From: Ascidia mentula
Lineage: Eukaryota; Chordata; Ascidiacea; Phlebobranchia; Ascidiidae
Direction of reading: 5' to 3'
Assembly: GCA_947561715.1 (NCBI GenBank)
Contig: OX387205.1
Span: 10,793,001 to 10,857,000 of the forward strand
Length of the DNA stretch: 64,000 nucleotides
Part shown: positions 37,221-51,400 of the stretch, in pieces
Numbering within the stretch: position 1 is the stretch's first letter
Layout: the number at the start of each line of letters is the position of its first letter
The notes under the pieces: generated by a model
What the model was told of the DNA's origin: nothing
Database searches by the model: none
The model's input: only the letters and a program-made list of their open reading frames with translations
Program-made: the position numbers and the translations under genes

Positions 37221-40200
37221 CCTTGGTGTTTTTCCAAAAATCGAACGAAAATTCGACGTCTCGGATTCCGGTTGAAACCGGTTTGGAGGTTCGAGAGGCT
37301 GCTGAAACCGGCCCCAACCTGTTTGAAACTGGTATATTCCGGTCATATCGGCCTGGAACCGGACATTTTTGTTTTGGCCCAAATCCGGAAAAACGGAAAG
37401 GGGTTAGCCTTGGTGTTTTTCCGAAAATCGAACGAAAATTCGACGTCTCGGATTCCGGTTCAAACCGGTTTGGAGGTTTGAGAGGCTGCTGAAACCGGCC
37501 CCAACCTGTTTGAAACTGGTATATTCCGGTCATATCGGCCTGGAACCGGACATTTTTGTTTTGGCCCAAATCCGGAAAAACGGAAAGGGGTTAGCCTTGG
37601 TGTTTTTCCGAATATCGAACGAAAATTCGACGTCTCGGATTCCGGTTTAAACCGGTTTGGAGGTTCGAGAGGCTGCTGAAACCGGCCCCAACCTGTTTGA
37701 AACTGGTATATTCCGGTCATTTCGGCCTGGAACCGGACATTTTTGTTTTGGCCCAAATCCGGAAAAAACGGAAAGGGGTCAGCCTTGGTGTTTTTCCGAA
37801 AATCAAACGAAAATTCGACGTCTCGGATTCCGGTTCAAACCGGTTTGGAGGTTCGAGAGGCTGCTGAAACCGGCCCCAACCTGTTTGAAACTGGTATATT
37901 GCGGTCACATCGGCCTGGAACCGGACATTTTTGTTTTGGCCCAAATCCGGAAAAACGGAAAGGGGTTAGCCTTGGTGTTTTTCCGAAAATCAAACGAAAA
38001 TTCGACGTCTCGGATTCCGGTTGAAACCGGTTTGGAGGTTCGAGAGGCTGCTGAAACCGGCCCCAACCTGTTTGAAACTGGTATATTCCGGTCATATCGG
38101 CCTGGAACCGGACATTTTTGTTTTGGCCCAAATCCGGAAAAACGGAAAGGGGTTAGCCTTGGTGTTTTTCCGAAAATCGAACGAAAATTCGACGTCTCGG
38201 ATTCCGGTTCAAACCGGTTTGGAGGTTCGAGAAGCTGTTGAAACCGGCCCCAACCTGTTTGAAACTGGTATATTCCGGTCATATCGGCCTGGAACCGGAC
38301 ATTTTTGTTTTGGCCCAAATCCGGAAAAACGGAAAGGGGTTAGCCTTGGCGTTTTTCCGAAAATCAAACGAAAATTCGACGTCTCGGATTCCGGTTTAAA
38401 CCGGTTTGGAGGTTCGAGAGGCTGCTGAAACCGGCCCCAACCTGTTTGAAACTGGTATATTCCGGTCATATCGGCCTGGAACCGGACATTTTTGTTTTGG
38501 CCCAAATCCGGAAAAACGGAAAGGGGTTAGCCTTGGTGTTTTTCCGAAAATCGAACGAAAATTCGACGTCTCGGATTCCGGTTGAAACCGGTTTGGAGGT
38601 TCGATAGGCTTTTGAAACCGGCCCCAACCTGTTTGAAACTGGTATATTGCGGTCATATCGGCCTGGAACCGGACATTTTTGTTTTGGCCCAAATCCGGAA
38701 AAACGGAAAGGGGTTAGCCTTGGTGTTTTTCCGAAAATCAAACGAAAATTCGACGTCTCGGATTCCGGTTTAAACCGGTTTGGAGGTTCGAGAGGCTGCT
38801 GAAACCGGCCCCAACCTGTTTGAAACTGGTATATTCCGGTCATATCGGCCTGGAACCGGACATTTTTGTTTTGGCCCAAATCCGGAAAAACGGAAAGGGG
38901 TTAGCCTTGGTGTTTTTCCGAATATCGAACGAAAATTCGACGTCTCGGATTCCGGTTTAAACCGGTTTGGAGGTTCGAGAGGCTGCTGAAACCGGCCCCA
39001 ACCTGTTTGAAACTGGTATATTCCGGTCATTTCGGCCTGGAACCGGACATTTTTGTTTTGGCCCAAATCCGGAAAAAACGGAAAGGGGTCAGCCTTGGTG
39101 TTTTTCCGAAAATCAAACGAAAATTCGACGTCTCGGATTCCGGTTCAAACCGGTTTGGAGGTTCGAGAGGCTGCTGAAACCGGCCCCAACCTGTTTGAAA
39201 CTGGTATATTCCGGTCATTTCGGCCTGGAACCGGACATTTTTGTTTTGGCCCAAATCCGGAAAAACGGAAAGGGGTTAGCCTTGGTGTTTTTCCAAAAAT
39301 CGAACGAAAATTCGACGTCTCGGATTCCGGTTCAAACCGGTTTGGAGGTTCGAGAGGCTGCTGAAACCGGCCCCAACCTGTTTGAAACTGGTATATTCCG
39401 GTGATTTCGGCCTGGAACCGGACATTTTTGTTTTGGCCCAAATCCGGAAAAACGGAAAGGGGTTAGCCTTGGTGTTTTTCCAAAAATCGAACGAAAATTC
39501 GACGTCTCGGATTCCGGTTGAAACCGGTTTGGAGGTTCGAGAGGCTGCTGAAACCGGCCCCAACCTGTTTGAAACTGGTATATTCCGGTCATATCGGCCT
39601 GGAACCGGACATTTTTGTTTTGGCCCAAATCCGGAAAAACGGAAAGGGGTTAGCCTTGGTGTTTTTCCGAAAATCGAACGAAAATTCGACGTCTCGGATT
39701 CCGGTTCAAACCGGTTTGGAGGTTTGAGAGGCTGCTGAAACCGGCCCCAACCTGTTTGAAACTGGTATATTCCGGTCATATCGGCCTGGAACCGGACATT
39801 TTTGTTTTGGCCCAAATCCGGAAAAACGGAAAGGGGTTAGCCTTGGTGTTTTTCCGAAAATGAAACGAAAATTCGACGTCTCGGATTCCGGTTTAAACCG
39901 GTTTGGAGGTTCGAGAGGCTGCTGAAACCGGCCCCAACCTGTTTGAAACTGGTATATTCCGGTCATATCGGCCTGGAACCGGACATTTTTGTTTTGGCCC
40001 AAATCCGGAAAAACGGAAAGGGGTTAGCCTTGGTGTTTTTCCGAAAATCGAACGAAAATTCGACGTCTCGGATTCCGGTTCAAACCGGTTTGGAGGTTCG
40101 AGAGGCTGTTGAAACCGGCCCCAACCTGTTTGAAACTGGTATATTCAGGTCATATCGGCCTGGAACCGGACATTTTTGTTTTGGCCCAAATCCGGAAAAA

Positions 40201-42500
40201 CGGAAAGGGGTTAGCCTTGGTGTTTTTCCGAAAATCGAACGAAAATTCGACGTCTCGGATTCCGGTTCAAACCGGTTTGGAGGTTCGAGAGGCTGCTGAA
40301 ACCGGCCCCAACCTGTTTGAAACTGGTATATTCCGGTCATATCGGCCTGGAACCGGACATTTTTGTTTTGGCCCAAATCCGGAAAAACGGAAGGGGTTAG
40401 CCTTGGTGTTTTTCCGAATATCGAACGAAAATTCGACGTCTCGGATTCCGGTTCAAACCGGTTTGGAGGTTCGAGAGGCTGCTGAAACCGGCCCCAACCT
40501 GTTTGAAACTGGTATATTCCGGTCATATCGGCCTGGAACCGGACATTTTTGTTTTGGCCCAAATCCGGAAAAACGGAAAGGGGTTAGCCTTGGTGTTTTT
40601 CCGAAAATCAAACGAAAATTCGACGTCTCGGATTCCGGTTGAAACCGGTTTGGAGGTTCGAGAGGCTGTTGAAACCGGCCCCAACCTGTTTGAAACTGGT
40701 ATATTCCGGTCATATCGGCCTGGAACCGGACATTTTTGTTTTGGCCCAAATCCGGAAAAACGGAAAGGGGTTAGCCTTGGTGTTTTTCCAAAAATCGAAC
40801 GAAAATTCGACGTCTCGGATTCCGGTTCAAACCGGTTTGGAGGTTCGAGAGGCTGCTGAAACCGGCCCCAACCTGTTTGAAACTGGTATATTCCGGTCAT
40901 ATCGGCCTGGAACCGGACATTTTTGTTTTGGCCCAAATCCGGAAAAACGGAAAGGGGTTAGCCTTGGTGTTTTTCCAAAAATCGAACGAAAATTCGACGT
41001 CTCGGATTCCGGTTCAAACCGGTTTGGAGGTTCGAGAGGCTGCTGAAACCGGCCCCAACCTGTTTGAAACTGGTATATTCCGGTCATATCGGCCTGGAAC
41101 CGGACATTTTTGTTTTGGCCCAAATCCGGAAAAACGGAAAGGGGTTAGCCTTGGTGTTTTTCCGAAAATCGAACGAAAATTCGACGTCTCGGATTCCGGT
41201 TGAAACCGGTTTGGAGGTTCGATAGGCTTTTGAAACCGGCCCCAACCTGTTTGAAACTGGTATATTGCGGTCATATCGGCCTGGAACCGGACATTTTTGT
41301 TTTGGCCCAAATCCGGAAAAACGGAAAGGGGTTAGCCTTGGTGTTTTTCCGAAAATCAAACGAAAATTCGACGTCTCGGATTCCGGTTTAAACCGGTTTG
41401 GAGGTTCGAGAGGCTGCTGAAACCGGCCCCAACCTGTTTGAAACTGGTATATTCCGGTCATATCGGCCTGGAACCGGACATTTTTGTTTTGGCCCAAATC
41501 CGGAAAAACGGAAAGGGGTTAGCCTTGGTGTTTTTCCGAATATCGAACGAAAATTCGACGTCTCGGATTCCGGTTTAAACCGGTTTGGAGGTTCGAGAGG
41601 CTGCTGAAACCGGCCCCAACCTGTTTGAAACTGGTATATTCCGGTCATTTCGGCCTGGAACCGGACATTTTTGTTTTGGCCCAAATCCGGAAAAACGGAA
41701 AGGGGTCAGCCTTGGTGTTTTTCCGAAAATCAAACGAAAATTCGACGTCTCGGATTCCGGTTCAAACCGGTTTGGAGGTTCGAGAGGCTGCTGAAACCGG
41801 CCCCAACCTGTTTGAAACTGGTATATTCCGGTCATTTCGGCCTGGAACCGGACATTTTTGTTTTGGCCCAAATCCGGAAAAACGGAAAGGGGTTAGCCTT
41901 GGTGTTTTTCCAAAAATCGAACGAAAATTCGACGTCTCGGATTCCGGTTCAAACCGGTTTGGAGGTTCGAGAGGCTGCTGAAACCGGCCCCAACCTGTTT
42001 GAAACTGGTATATTCCGGTGATTTCGGCCTGGAACCGGACATTTTTGTTTTGGCCCAAATCCGGAAAAACGGAAAGGGGTTAGCCTTGGTGTTTTTCCAA
42101 AAATCGAACGAAAATTCGACGTCTCGGATTCCGGTTGAAACCGGTTTGGAGGTTCGAGAGGCTGCTGAAACCGGCCCCAACCTGTTTGAAACTGGTATAT
42201 TCCGGTCATATCGGCCTGGAACCGGACATTTTTGTTTTGGCCCAAATCCGGAAAAACGGAAAGGGGTTAGCCTTGGTGTTTTTCCGAAAATCGAACGAAA
42301 ATTCGACGTCTCGGATTCCGGTTCAAACCGGTTTGGAGGTTTGAGAGGCTGCTGAAACCGGCCCCAACCTGTTTGAAACTGGTATATTCCGGTCATATCG
42401 GCCTGGAACCGGACATTTTTGTTTTGGCCCAAATCCGGAAAAACGGAAAGGGGTTAGCCTTGGTGTTTTTCCGAAAATCAAACGAAAATTCGACGTCTCG
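37200..42500 (+). repeat. 5.3-kb satellite segment, copy 1 of a 19,633-bp-offset pair
   Basis: Contains GGAAAAAACGG (extra A) near 37,763 and 39,074, AAAATGAAACG at 39,862, GGTGATTTCGG at 39,401 and 42,018, and TTCAGGTC at 40,147. These recur 19,633 bp downstream in the same order (AAAATGAAACG at 59,495, for example). Confidence 0.8.
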
Positions 42501-43990
42501 GATTCCGGTTGAAACCGGTTTGGAGGTTCGAGAGGCTGCTGAAACCGGCCCCAACCTGTTTGAAACTGGTATATTCCGGTCATATCGGCCTGGAACCGGA
42601 CATTTTTGTTTTGGCCCAAATCCGGAAAAACGGAAAGGGGTTAGCCTTGGTGTTTTTCCGAAAATCAAACGAAAATTCGACGTCTCGGATTCCGGTTGAA
42701 ACCGGTTTGGAGGTTCGAGAGGCTGCTGAAACCGGCCCCAACCTGTTTGAAACTGGTATATTCCGGTCATATCGGCCTGGAACCGGACATTTTTGTTTTG
42801 GCCCAAATCCGGAAAAACGGAAAGGGGTTAGCCTTGGTGTTTTTCCGAAAATCGAACGAAAATTCGACGTCTCGGATTCCGGTTCAAACCGGTTTGGAGG
42901 TTCGAGAAGCTGTTGAAACCGGCCCCAACCTGTTTGAAACTGGTATATTCCGGTCATATCGGCCTGGAACCGGACATTTTTGTTTTGGCCCAAATCCGGA
43001 AAAACGGAAAGGGGTTAGCCTTGGTGTTTTTCCGAAAATCAAACGAAAATTCGACGTCTCGGATTCCGGTTTAAACCGGTTTGGAGGTTCGAGAGGCTGC
43101 TGAAACCGGCCCCAACCTGTTTGAAACTGGTATATTCCGGTCATATCGGCCTGGAACCGGACATTTTTGTTTTGGCCCAAATCCGGAAAAACGGAAAGGG
43201 GTTAGCCTTGGTGTTTTTCCGAAAATCGAACGAAAATTCGACGTCTCGGATTCCGGTTCAAACCGGTTTGGAGGTTCGAGAGGCTGCTGAAACCGGCCCC
43301 AACCTGTTTGAAACTGGTATATTCCGGTCATATCGGCCTGGAACCGGACATTTTTGTTTTGGCCCAAATCCGGAAAAACGGAAAGGGGTTAGCCTTGGTG
43401 TTTTTCCGAAAATCAAACGAAAATTCGACGTCTCGGATTCCGGTTGAAACCGGTTTGGAGGTTCGAGAGGCTTTTGAAACCAGCCCCAACCTGTTTGAAA
43501 CTGGTATATTCCGGTCATATCGGCCTGGAACCGGACATTTTTGTTTTGGCCCAAATCCGGAAAAACGGAAAGGGGTTAGCCTTGGTGTTTTTCCGAAAAT
43601 CAAACGAAAATTCGACGTCTCGGATTCCGGTTGAAACCGGTTTGGAGGTTCGAGAGGCTGCTGAAACCGGCCCCAACCTGTTTGAAACTGGTATATTCCG
43701 GTCATATCGGCCTGGAACCGGACATTTTTGTTTTGGCCCAAATCCGGAAAAACGGAAAGGGGTTAGCCTTGGTGTTTTTCCGAAAATCAAACGAAAATTC
43801 GACGTCTCGGATTCCGGTTGAAACCGGTTTGGAGGTTCGAGAGGCTGCTGAAACCGGCCCCAACCTGTTTGAAACTGGTATATTGCGGTCACATCGGCCT
43901 GGAACCGGACATTTTTGTTTTGGCCCAAATCCGGAAAAACGGAAAGGGGTTAGCCTTGGTGTTTTTCCGAAAATCAAACGAAAATTCGAC
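39900..43990 (+). repeat. 4.1-kb satellite segment, copy 1 of a 4,486-bp-offset pair
   Basis: A block from about 39.9 kb recurs 4,486 bp on (24 units less 2 bp). GGTGATTTCGG is at 42,018 and 46,504, TTCAGGTC at 40,147 and 44,633, and GATAGGCTTTT at 41,221 and about 45,707. The two copies are nearly adjacent, with about 0.4 kb of other units between them. Confidence 0.8.
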
Positions 43991-44385
43991 GTCTCGGATT
44001 CCGGTTTAAACCGGTTTGGAGGTTCGAGAGGCTGCTGAAACCGGCCCCAACCTGTTTGAAACTGGTATATTCCGGTCATATCGGCCTGGAACCGGACATT
44101 TTTGTTTTGGCCCAAATCCGGAAAAACGGAAAGGGGTTAGCCTTGGTGTTTTCCGAAAATCGAACGAAAATTCGACGTCTCGGATTCCGGTTGAAACCGG
44201 TTTGGAGGTTCGAGAGGCTGCTGAAACCGGCCCCAACCTGTTTGAAACTGGTATATTCCGGTCATATCGGCCTGGAACCGGACATTTTTGTTTTGGCCCA
44301 AATCCGGAAAAACGGAAAGGGGTTAGCCTTGGTGTTTTTCCGAAAATCGAACGAAAATTCGACGTCTCGGATTCCGGTTTAAACC

Positions 44386-47300
44386 GGTTTGGAGGTTCGA
44401 GAGGCTGCTGAAACCGGCCCCAACCTGTTTGAAACTGGTATATTCCGGTCATATCGGCCTGGAACCGGACATTTTTGTTTTGGCCCAAATCCGGAAAAAC
44501 GGAAAGGGGTTAGCCTTGGTGTTTTTCCGAAAATCGAACGAAAATTCGACGTCTCGGATTCCGGTTCAAACCGGTTTGGAGGTTCGAGAGGCTGTTGAAA
44601 CCGGCCCCAACCTGTTTGAAACTGGTATATTCAGGTCATATCGGCCTGGAACCGGACATTTTTGTTTTGGCCCAAATCCGGAAAAACGGAAAGGGGTTAG
44701 CCTTGGTGTTTTTCCGAAAATCGAACGAAAATTCGACGTCTCGGATTCCGGTTCAAACCGGTTTGGAGGTTCGAGAGGCTGCTGAAACCGGCCCCAACCT
44801 GTTTGAAACTGGTATATTCCGGTCATATCGGCCTGGAACCGGACATTTTTGTTTTGGCCCAAATCCGGAAAAACGGAAGGGGTTAGCCTTGGTGTTTTTC
44901 CGAATATCGAACGAAAATTCGACGTCTCGGATTCCGGTTCAAACCGGTTTGGAGGTTCGAGAGGCTGCTGAAACCGGCCCCAACCTGTTTGAAACTGGTA
45001 TATTCCGGTCATATCGGCCTGGAACCGGACATTTTTGTTTTGGCCCAAATCCGGAAAAACGGAAAGGGGTTAGCCTTGGTGTTTTTCCGAAAATCAAACG
45101 AAAATTCGACGTCTCGGATTCCGGTTGAAACCGGTTTGGAGGTTCGAGAGGCTGTTGAAACCGGCCCCAACCTGTTTGAAACTGGTATATTCCGGTCATA
45201 TCGGCCTGGAACCGGACATTTTTGTTTTGGCCCAAATCCGGAAAAACGGAAAGGGGTTAGCCTTGGTGTTTTTCCAAAAATCGAACGAAAATTCGACGTC
45301 TCGGATTCCGGTTCAAACCGGTTTGGAGGTTCGAGAGGCTGCTGAAACCGGCCCCAACCTGTTTGAAACTGGTATATTCCGGTCATATCGGCCTGGAACC
45401 GGACATTTTTGTTTTGGCCCAAATCCGGAAAAACGGAAAGGGGTTAGCCTTGGTGTTTTTCCAAAAATCGAACGAAAATTCGACGTCTCGGATTCCGGTT
45501 CAAACCGGTTTGGAGGTTCGAGAGGCTGCTGAAACCGGCCCCAACCTGTTTGAAACTGGTATATTCCGGTCATATCGGCCTGGAACCGGACATTTTTGTT
45601 TTGGCCCAAATCCGGAAAAACGGAAAGGGGTTAGCCTTGGTGTTTTTCCGAAAATCGAACGAAAATTCGACGTCTCGGATTCCGGTTGAAACCGGTTTGG
45701 AGGTTCGATAGGCTTTTGAAACCGGCCCCAACCTGTTTGAAACTGGTATATTGCGGTCATATCGGCCTGGAACCGGACATTTTTGTTTTGGCCCAAATCC
45801 GGAAAAACGGAAAGGGGTTAGCCTTGGTGTTTTTCCGAAAATCAAACGAAAATTCGACGTCTCGGATTCCGGTTTAAACCGGTTTGGAGGTTCGAGAGGC
45901 TGCTGAAACCGGCCCCAACCTGTTTGAAACTGGTATATTCCGGTCATATCGGCCTGGAACCGGACATTTTTGTTTTGGCCCAAATCCGGAAAAACGGAAA
46001 GGGGTTAGCCTTGGTGTTTTTCCGAATATCGAACGAAAATTCGACGTCTCGGATTCCGGTTTAAACCGGTTTGGAGGTTCGAGAGGCTGCTGAAACCGGC
46101 CCCAACCTGTTTGAAACTGGTATATTCCGGTCATTTCGGCCTGGAACCGGACATTTTTGTTTTGGCCCAAATCCGGAAAAACGGAAAGGGGTCAGCCTTG
46201 GTGTTTTTCCGAAAATCAAACGAAAATTCGACGTCTCGGATTCCGGTTCAAACCGGTTTGGAGGTTCGAGAGGCTGCTGAAACCGGCCCCAACCTGTTTG
46301 AAACTGGTATATTCCGGTCATTTCGGCCTGGAACCGGACATTTTTGTTTTGGCCCAAATCCGGAAAAACGGAAAGGGGTTAGCCTTGGTGTTTTTCCAAA
46401 AATCGAACGAAAATTCGACGTCTCGGATTCCGGTTCAAACCGGTTTGGAGGTTCGAGAGGCTGCTGAAACCGGCCCCAACCTGTTTGAAACTGGTATATT
46501 CCGGTGATTTCGGCCTGGAACCGGACATTTTTGTTTTGGCCCAAATCCGGAAAAACGGAAAGGGGTTAGCCTTGGTGTTTTTCCAAAAATCGAACGAAAA
46601 TTCGACGTCTCGGATTCCGGTTGAAACCGGTTTGGAGGTTCGAGAGGCTGCTGAAACCGGCCCCAACCTGTTTGAAACTGGTATATTCCGGTCATATCGG
46701 CCTGGAACCGGACATTTTTGTTTTGGCCCAAATCCGGAAAAACGGAAAGGGGTTAGCCTTGGTGTTTTTCCGAAAATCGAACGAAAATTCGACGTCTCGG
46801 ATTCCGGTTCAAACCGGTTTGGAGGTTTGAGAGGCTGCTGAAACCGGCCCCAACCTGTTTGAAACTGGTATATTCCGGTCATATCGGCCTGGAACCGGAC
46901 ATTTTTGTTTTGGCCCAAATCCGGAAAAACGGAAAGGGGTTAGCCTTGGTGTTTTTCCGAAAATCAAACGAAAATTCGACGTCTCGGATTCCGGTTGAAA
47001 CCGGTTTGGAGGTTCGAGAGGCTGCTGAAACCGGCCCCAACCTGTTTGAAACTGGTATATTCCGGTCATATCGGCCTGGAACCGGACATTTTTGTTTTGG
47101 CCCAAATCCGGAAAAACGGAAAGGGGTTAGCCTTGGTGTTTTTCCGAAAATCAAACGAAAATTCGACGTCTCGGATTCCGGTTGAAACCGGTTTGGAGGT
47201 TCGAGAGGCTGCTGAAACCGGCCCCAACCTGTTTGAAACTGGTATATTCCGGTCATATCGGCCTGGAACCGGACATTTTTGTTTTGGCCCAAATCCGGAA

Positions 47301-48476
47301 AAACGGAAAGGGGTTAGCCTTGGTGTTTTTCCGAAAATCGAACGAAAATTCGACGTCTCGGATTCCGGTTCAAACCGGTTTGGAGGTTCGAGAAGCTGTT
47401 GAAACCGGCCCCAACCTGTTTGAAACTGGTATATTCCGGTCATATCGGCCTGGAACCGGACATTTTTGTTTTGGCCCAAATCCGGAAAAACGGAAAGGGG
47501 TTAGCCTTGGTGTTTTTCCGAAAATCAAACGAAAATTCGACGTCTCGGATTCCGGTTTAAACCGGTTTGGAGGTTCGAGAGGCTGCTGAAACCGGCCCCA
47601 ACCTGTTTGAAACTGGTATATTCCGGTCATATCGGCCTGGAACCGGACATTTTTGTTTTGGCCCAAATCCGGAAAAACGGAAAGGGGTTAGCCTTGGTGT
47701 TTTTCCGAAAATCGAACGAAAATTCGACGTCTCGGATTCCGGTTCAAACCGGTTTGGAGGTTCGAGAGGCTGCTGAAACCGGCCCCAACCTGTTTGAAAC
47801 TGGTATATTCCGGTCATATCGGCCTGGAACCGGACATTTTTGTTTTGGCCCAAATCCGGAAAAACGGAAAGGGGTTAGCCTTGGTGTTTTTCCGAAAATC
47901 AAACGAAAATTCGACGTCTCGGATTCCGGTTGAAACCGGTTTGGAGGTTCGAGAGGCTTTTGAAACCAGCCCCAACCTGTTTGAAACTGGTATATTCCGG
48001 TCATATCGGCCTGGAACCGGACATTTTTGTTTTGGCCCAAATCCGGAAAAACGGAAAGGGGTTAGCCTTGGTGTTTTTCCGAAAATCAAACGAAAATTCG
48101 ACGTCTCGGATTCCGGTTGAAACCGGTTTGGAGGTTCGAGAGGCTGCTGAAACCGGCCCCAACCTGTTTGAAACTGGTATATTCCGGTCATATCGGCCTG
48201 GAACCGGACATTTTTGTTTTGGCCCAAATCCGGAAAAACGGAAAGGGGTTAGCCTTGGTGTTTTTCCGAAAATCAAACGAAAATTCGACGTCTCGGATTC
48301 CGGTTGAAACCGGTTTGGAGGTTCGAGAGGCTGCTGAAACCGGCCCCAACCTGTTTGAAACTGGTATATTGCGGTCACATCGGCCTGGAACCGGACATTT
48401 TTGTTTTGGCCCAAATCCGGAAAAACGGAAAGGGGTTAGCCTTGGTGTTTTTCCGAAAATCAAACGAAAATTCGAC
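44386..48476 (+). repeat. 4.1-kb satellite segment, copy 2 of a 4,486-bp-offset pair
   Basis: Second copy of the 39.9-44.0 kb block. It diverges at about 48.48 kb (base 7 is G here, T in copy 1). Its right part also belongs to the 18,137-bp-offset segment, so the two duplications overlap. Confidence 0.8.
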
Positions 48477-51400
48477 GTCTCGGATTCCGGTTGAAACCGG
48501 TTTGGAGGTTCGAGAGGCTGCTGAAACCGGCCCCAACCTGTTTGAAACTGGTATATTCCGGTCATATCGGCCTGGAACCGGACATTTTTGTTTTGGCCCA
48601 AATCCGGAAAAACGGAAAGGGGTTAGCCTTGGTGTTTTTCCGAAAATCGAACGAAAATTCGACGTCTCGGATTCCGGTTCAAACCGGTTTGGAGGTTCGA
48701 GAAGCTGTTGAAACAGGCCCCAACCTGTTTGAAACTGGTATATTCCGGTCATATCGGCCTAGAACCGGACATTTTTGTTTTGGCCCAAATCCGGAAAAAC
48801 GGAAAGGGGTTAGCCTTGGTGTTTTTCCGAAAATCGAACGAAAATTCGACGTCTCGGATTCCGGTTTAAACCGGTTTGGAGGTTCGAGAGGCTGCTGAAA
48901 CCGGCCCAACCTGTTTGAAACTGGTATATTCCGGTCATATCGGCCTGGAACCGGACATTTTTGTTTTGGCCCAAATCCGGAAAAACGGAAAGGGGTTAGC
49001 CTTGGTGTTTTTCCGAAAATCAAACGAAAATTCGACGTCTCGGATTCCGGTTTAAACCGGTTTGGAGGTTCGAGAGGCTGCTGAAACCGGCCCCAACCTG
49101 TTTGAAACTGGTATATTCCGGTCATATCGGCCTGGAACCGGACATTTTTGTTTTGGCCTAAATCCGGAAAAACGGAAAGGGGTTAGCCTTGGTGTTTTTC
49201 CGAAAATCGAACGAAAATTCGACGTCTCGGATTCCGGTTCAAACCGGTTTGGAGGTTCGAGAGGCTGCTGAAACCGGCCCCAACCTGTTTGAAACTGGTA
49301 TATTCCGGTCATATCGGCCTGGAACCGGACATTTTTGTTTTGGCCCAAATCCGGAAAAACGGAAAGGGGTTAGCCTTGGTGTTTTTCCGAAAATCGAACG
49401 AAAATTCGACGTCTCGGATTCCGGTTCAAACCGGTTTGGGGGTTCGAGAGGCTGCTGAAACCGGCCCCAACCTGTTTGAAACTGGTATATTCCGGTCATA
49501 TCGGCCTGGAACCGGACATTTTTGTTTTGGCCCAAATCCGGAAAAACGGAAAGGGGTTAGCCTTGGTGTTTTTCCGAAAATCAAACGAAAATTCGACGTC
49601 TCGGATTCCGGTTGAAACCGGTTTGGAGGTTCGAGAGGCTTTTGAAACCGGCCCCAACCTGTTTGAAACTGGTATATTCCGGTCATATCGGCCTGGAACC
49701 GGACATTTTTGTTTTGGCCCAAATCCGGAAAAACGGAAAGGGGTTAGCCTTGGTGTTTTTCCGAAAATCAAACGAAAATTCGACGTCTCGGATTCCGGTT
49801 GAAACCGGTTTGGAGGTTCGAGAGGCTGCTGAAACCGGCCCCAACCTGTTTGAAACTGGTATATTCCGGTCATATCGGCCTGGAACCGGACATTTTTGTT
49901 TTGGCCCAAATCCGGAAAAACGGAAAGGGGTTAGCCTTGGTGTTTTTCCGAAAATCAAACGAAAATTCGACGTCTCGGATTCCGGTTGAAACCGGTTTGG
50001 AGGTTCGAGAGGCTGCTGAAACCGGCCCCAACCTGTTTGAAACTGGTATATTGCGGTCACATCGGCCTGGAACCGGACATTTTTGTTTTGGCCCAAATCC
50101 GGAAAAACGGAAAGGGGTTAGCCTTGGTGTTTTTCCGAAAATCAAACGAAAATTCGACGTCTCGGATTCCGGTTGAAACCGGTTTGGAGGTTCGAGAGGC
50201 TGCTGAAACCGGCCCCAACCTGTTTGAAACTGGTATATTCCGGTCATATCGGCCTGGAACCGGACATTTTTGTTTTGGCCCAAATCCGGAAAAACGGAAA
50301 GGGGTTAGCCTTGGTGTTTTTCCGAAAATCGAACGAAAATTCGACGTCTCGGATTCCGGTTCAAACCGGTTTGGAGGTTCGAGAAGCTGTTGAAACCGGC
50401 CCCAACCTGTTTGAAACTGGTATATTCCGGTCATATCGGCCTGGAACCGGACATTTTTGTTTTGGCCCAAATCCGGAAAAACGGAAAGGGGTTAGCCTTG
50501 GTGTTTTTCCGAAAATCAAACGAAAATTCGACGTCTCGGATTCCGGTTTAAACCGGTTTGGAGGTTCGAGAGGCTGCTGAAACCGGCCCCAACCTGTTTG
50601 AAACTGGTATATTCCGGTCATATCGGCCTGGAACCGGACATTTTTGTTTTGGCCCAAATCCGGAAAAACGGAAAGGGGTTAGCCTTGGTGTTTTTCCGAA
50701 AATCGAACGAAAATTCGACGTCTCGGATTCCGGTTCAAACCGGTTTGGAGGTTCGAGAGGCTGCTGAAACCGGCCCCAACCTGTTTGAAACTGGTATATT
50801 CCGGTCATATCGGCCTGGAACCGGACATTTTTGTTTTGGCCCAAATCCGGAAAAACGGAAAGGGGTTAGCCTTGGTGTTTTTCCGAAAATCAAACGAAAA
50901 TTCGACGTCTCGGATTCCGGTTGAAACCGGTTTGGAGGTTCGAGAGGCTTTTGAAACCAGCCCCAACCTGTTTGAAACTGGTATATTCCGGTCATATCGG
51001 CCTGGAACCGGACATTTTTGTTTTGGCCCAAATCCGGAAAAACGGAAAGGGGTTAGCCTTGGTGTTTTTCCGAAAATCAAACGAAAATTCGACGTCTCGG
51101 ATTCCGGTTGAAACCGGTTTGGAGGTTCGAGAGGCTGCTGAAACCGGCCCCAACCTGTTTGAAACTGGTATATTCCGGTCATATCGGCCTGGAACCGGAC
51201 ATTTTTGTTTTGGCCCAAATCCGGAAAAACGGAAAGGGGTTAGCCTTGGTGTTTTTCCGAAAATCAAACGAAAATTCGACGTCTCGGATTCCGGTTGAAA
51301 CCGGTTTGGAGGTTCGAGAGGCTGCTGAAACCGGCCCCAACCTGTTTGAAACTGGTATATTGCGGTCACATCGGCCTGGAACCGGACATTTTTGTTTTGG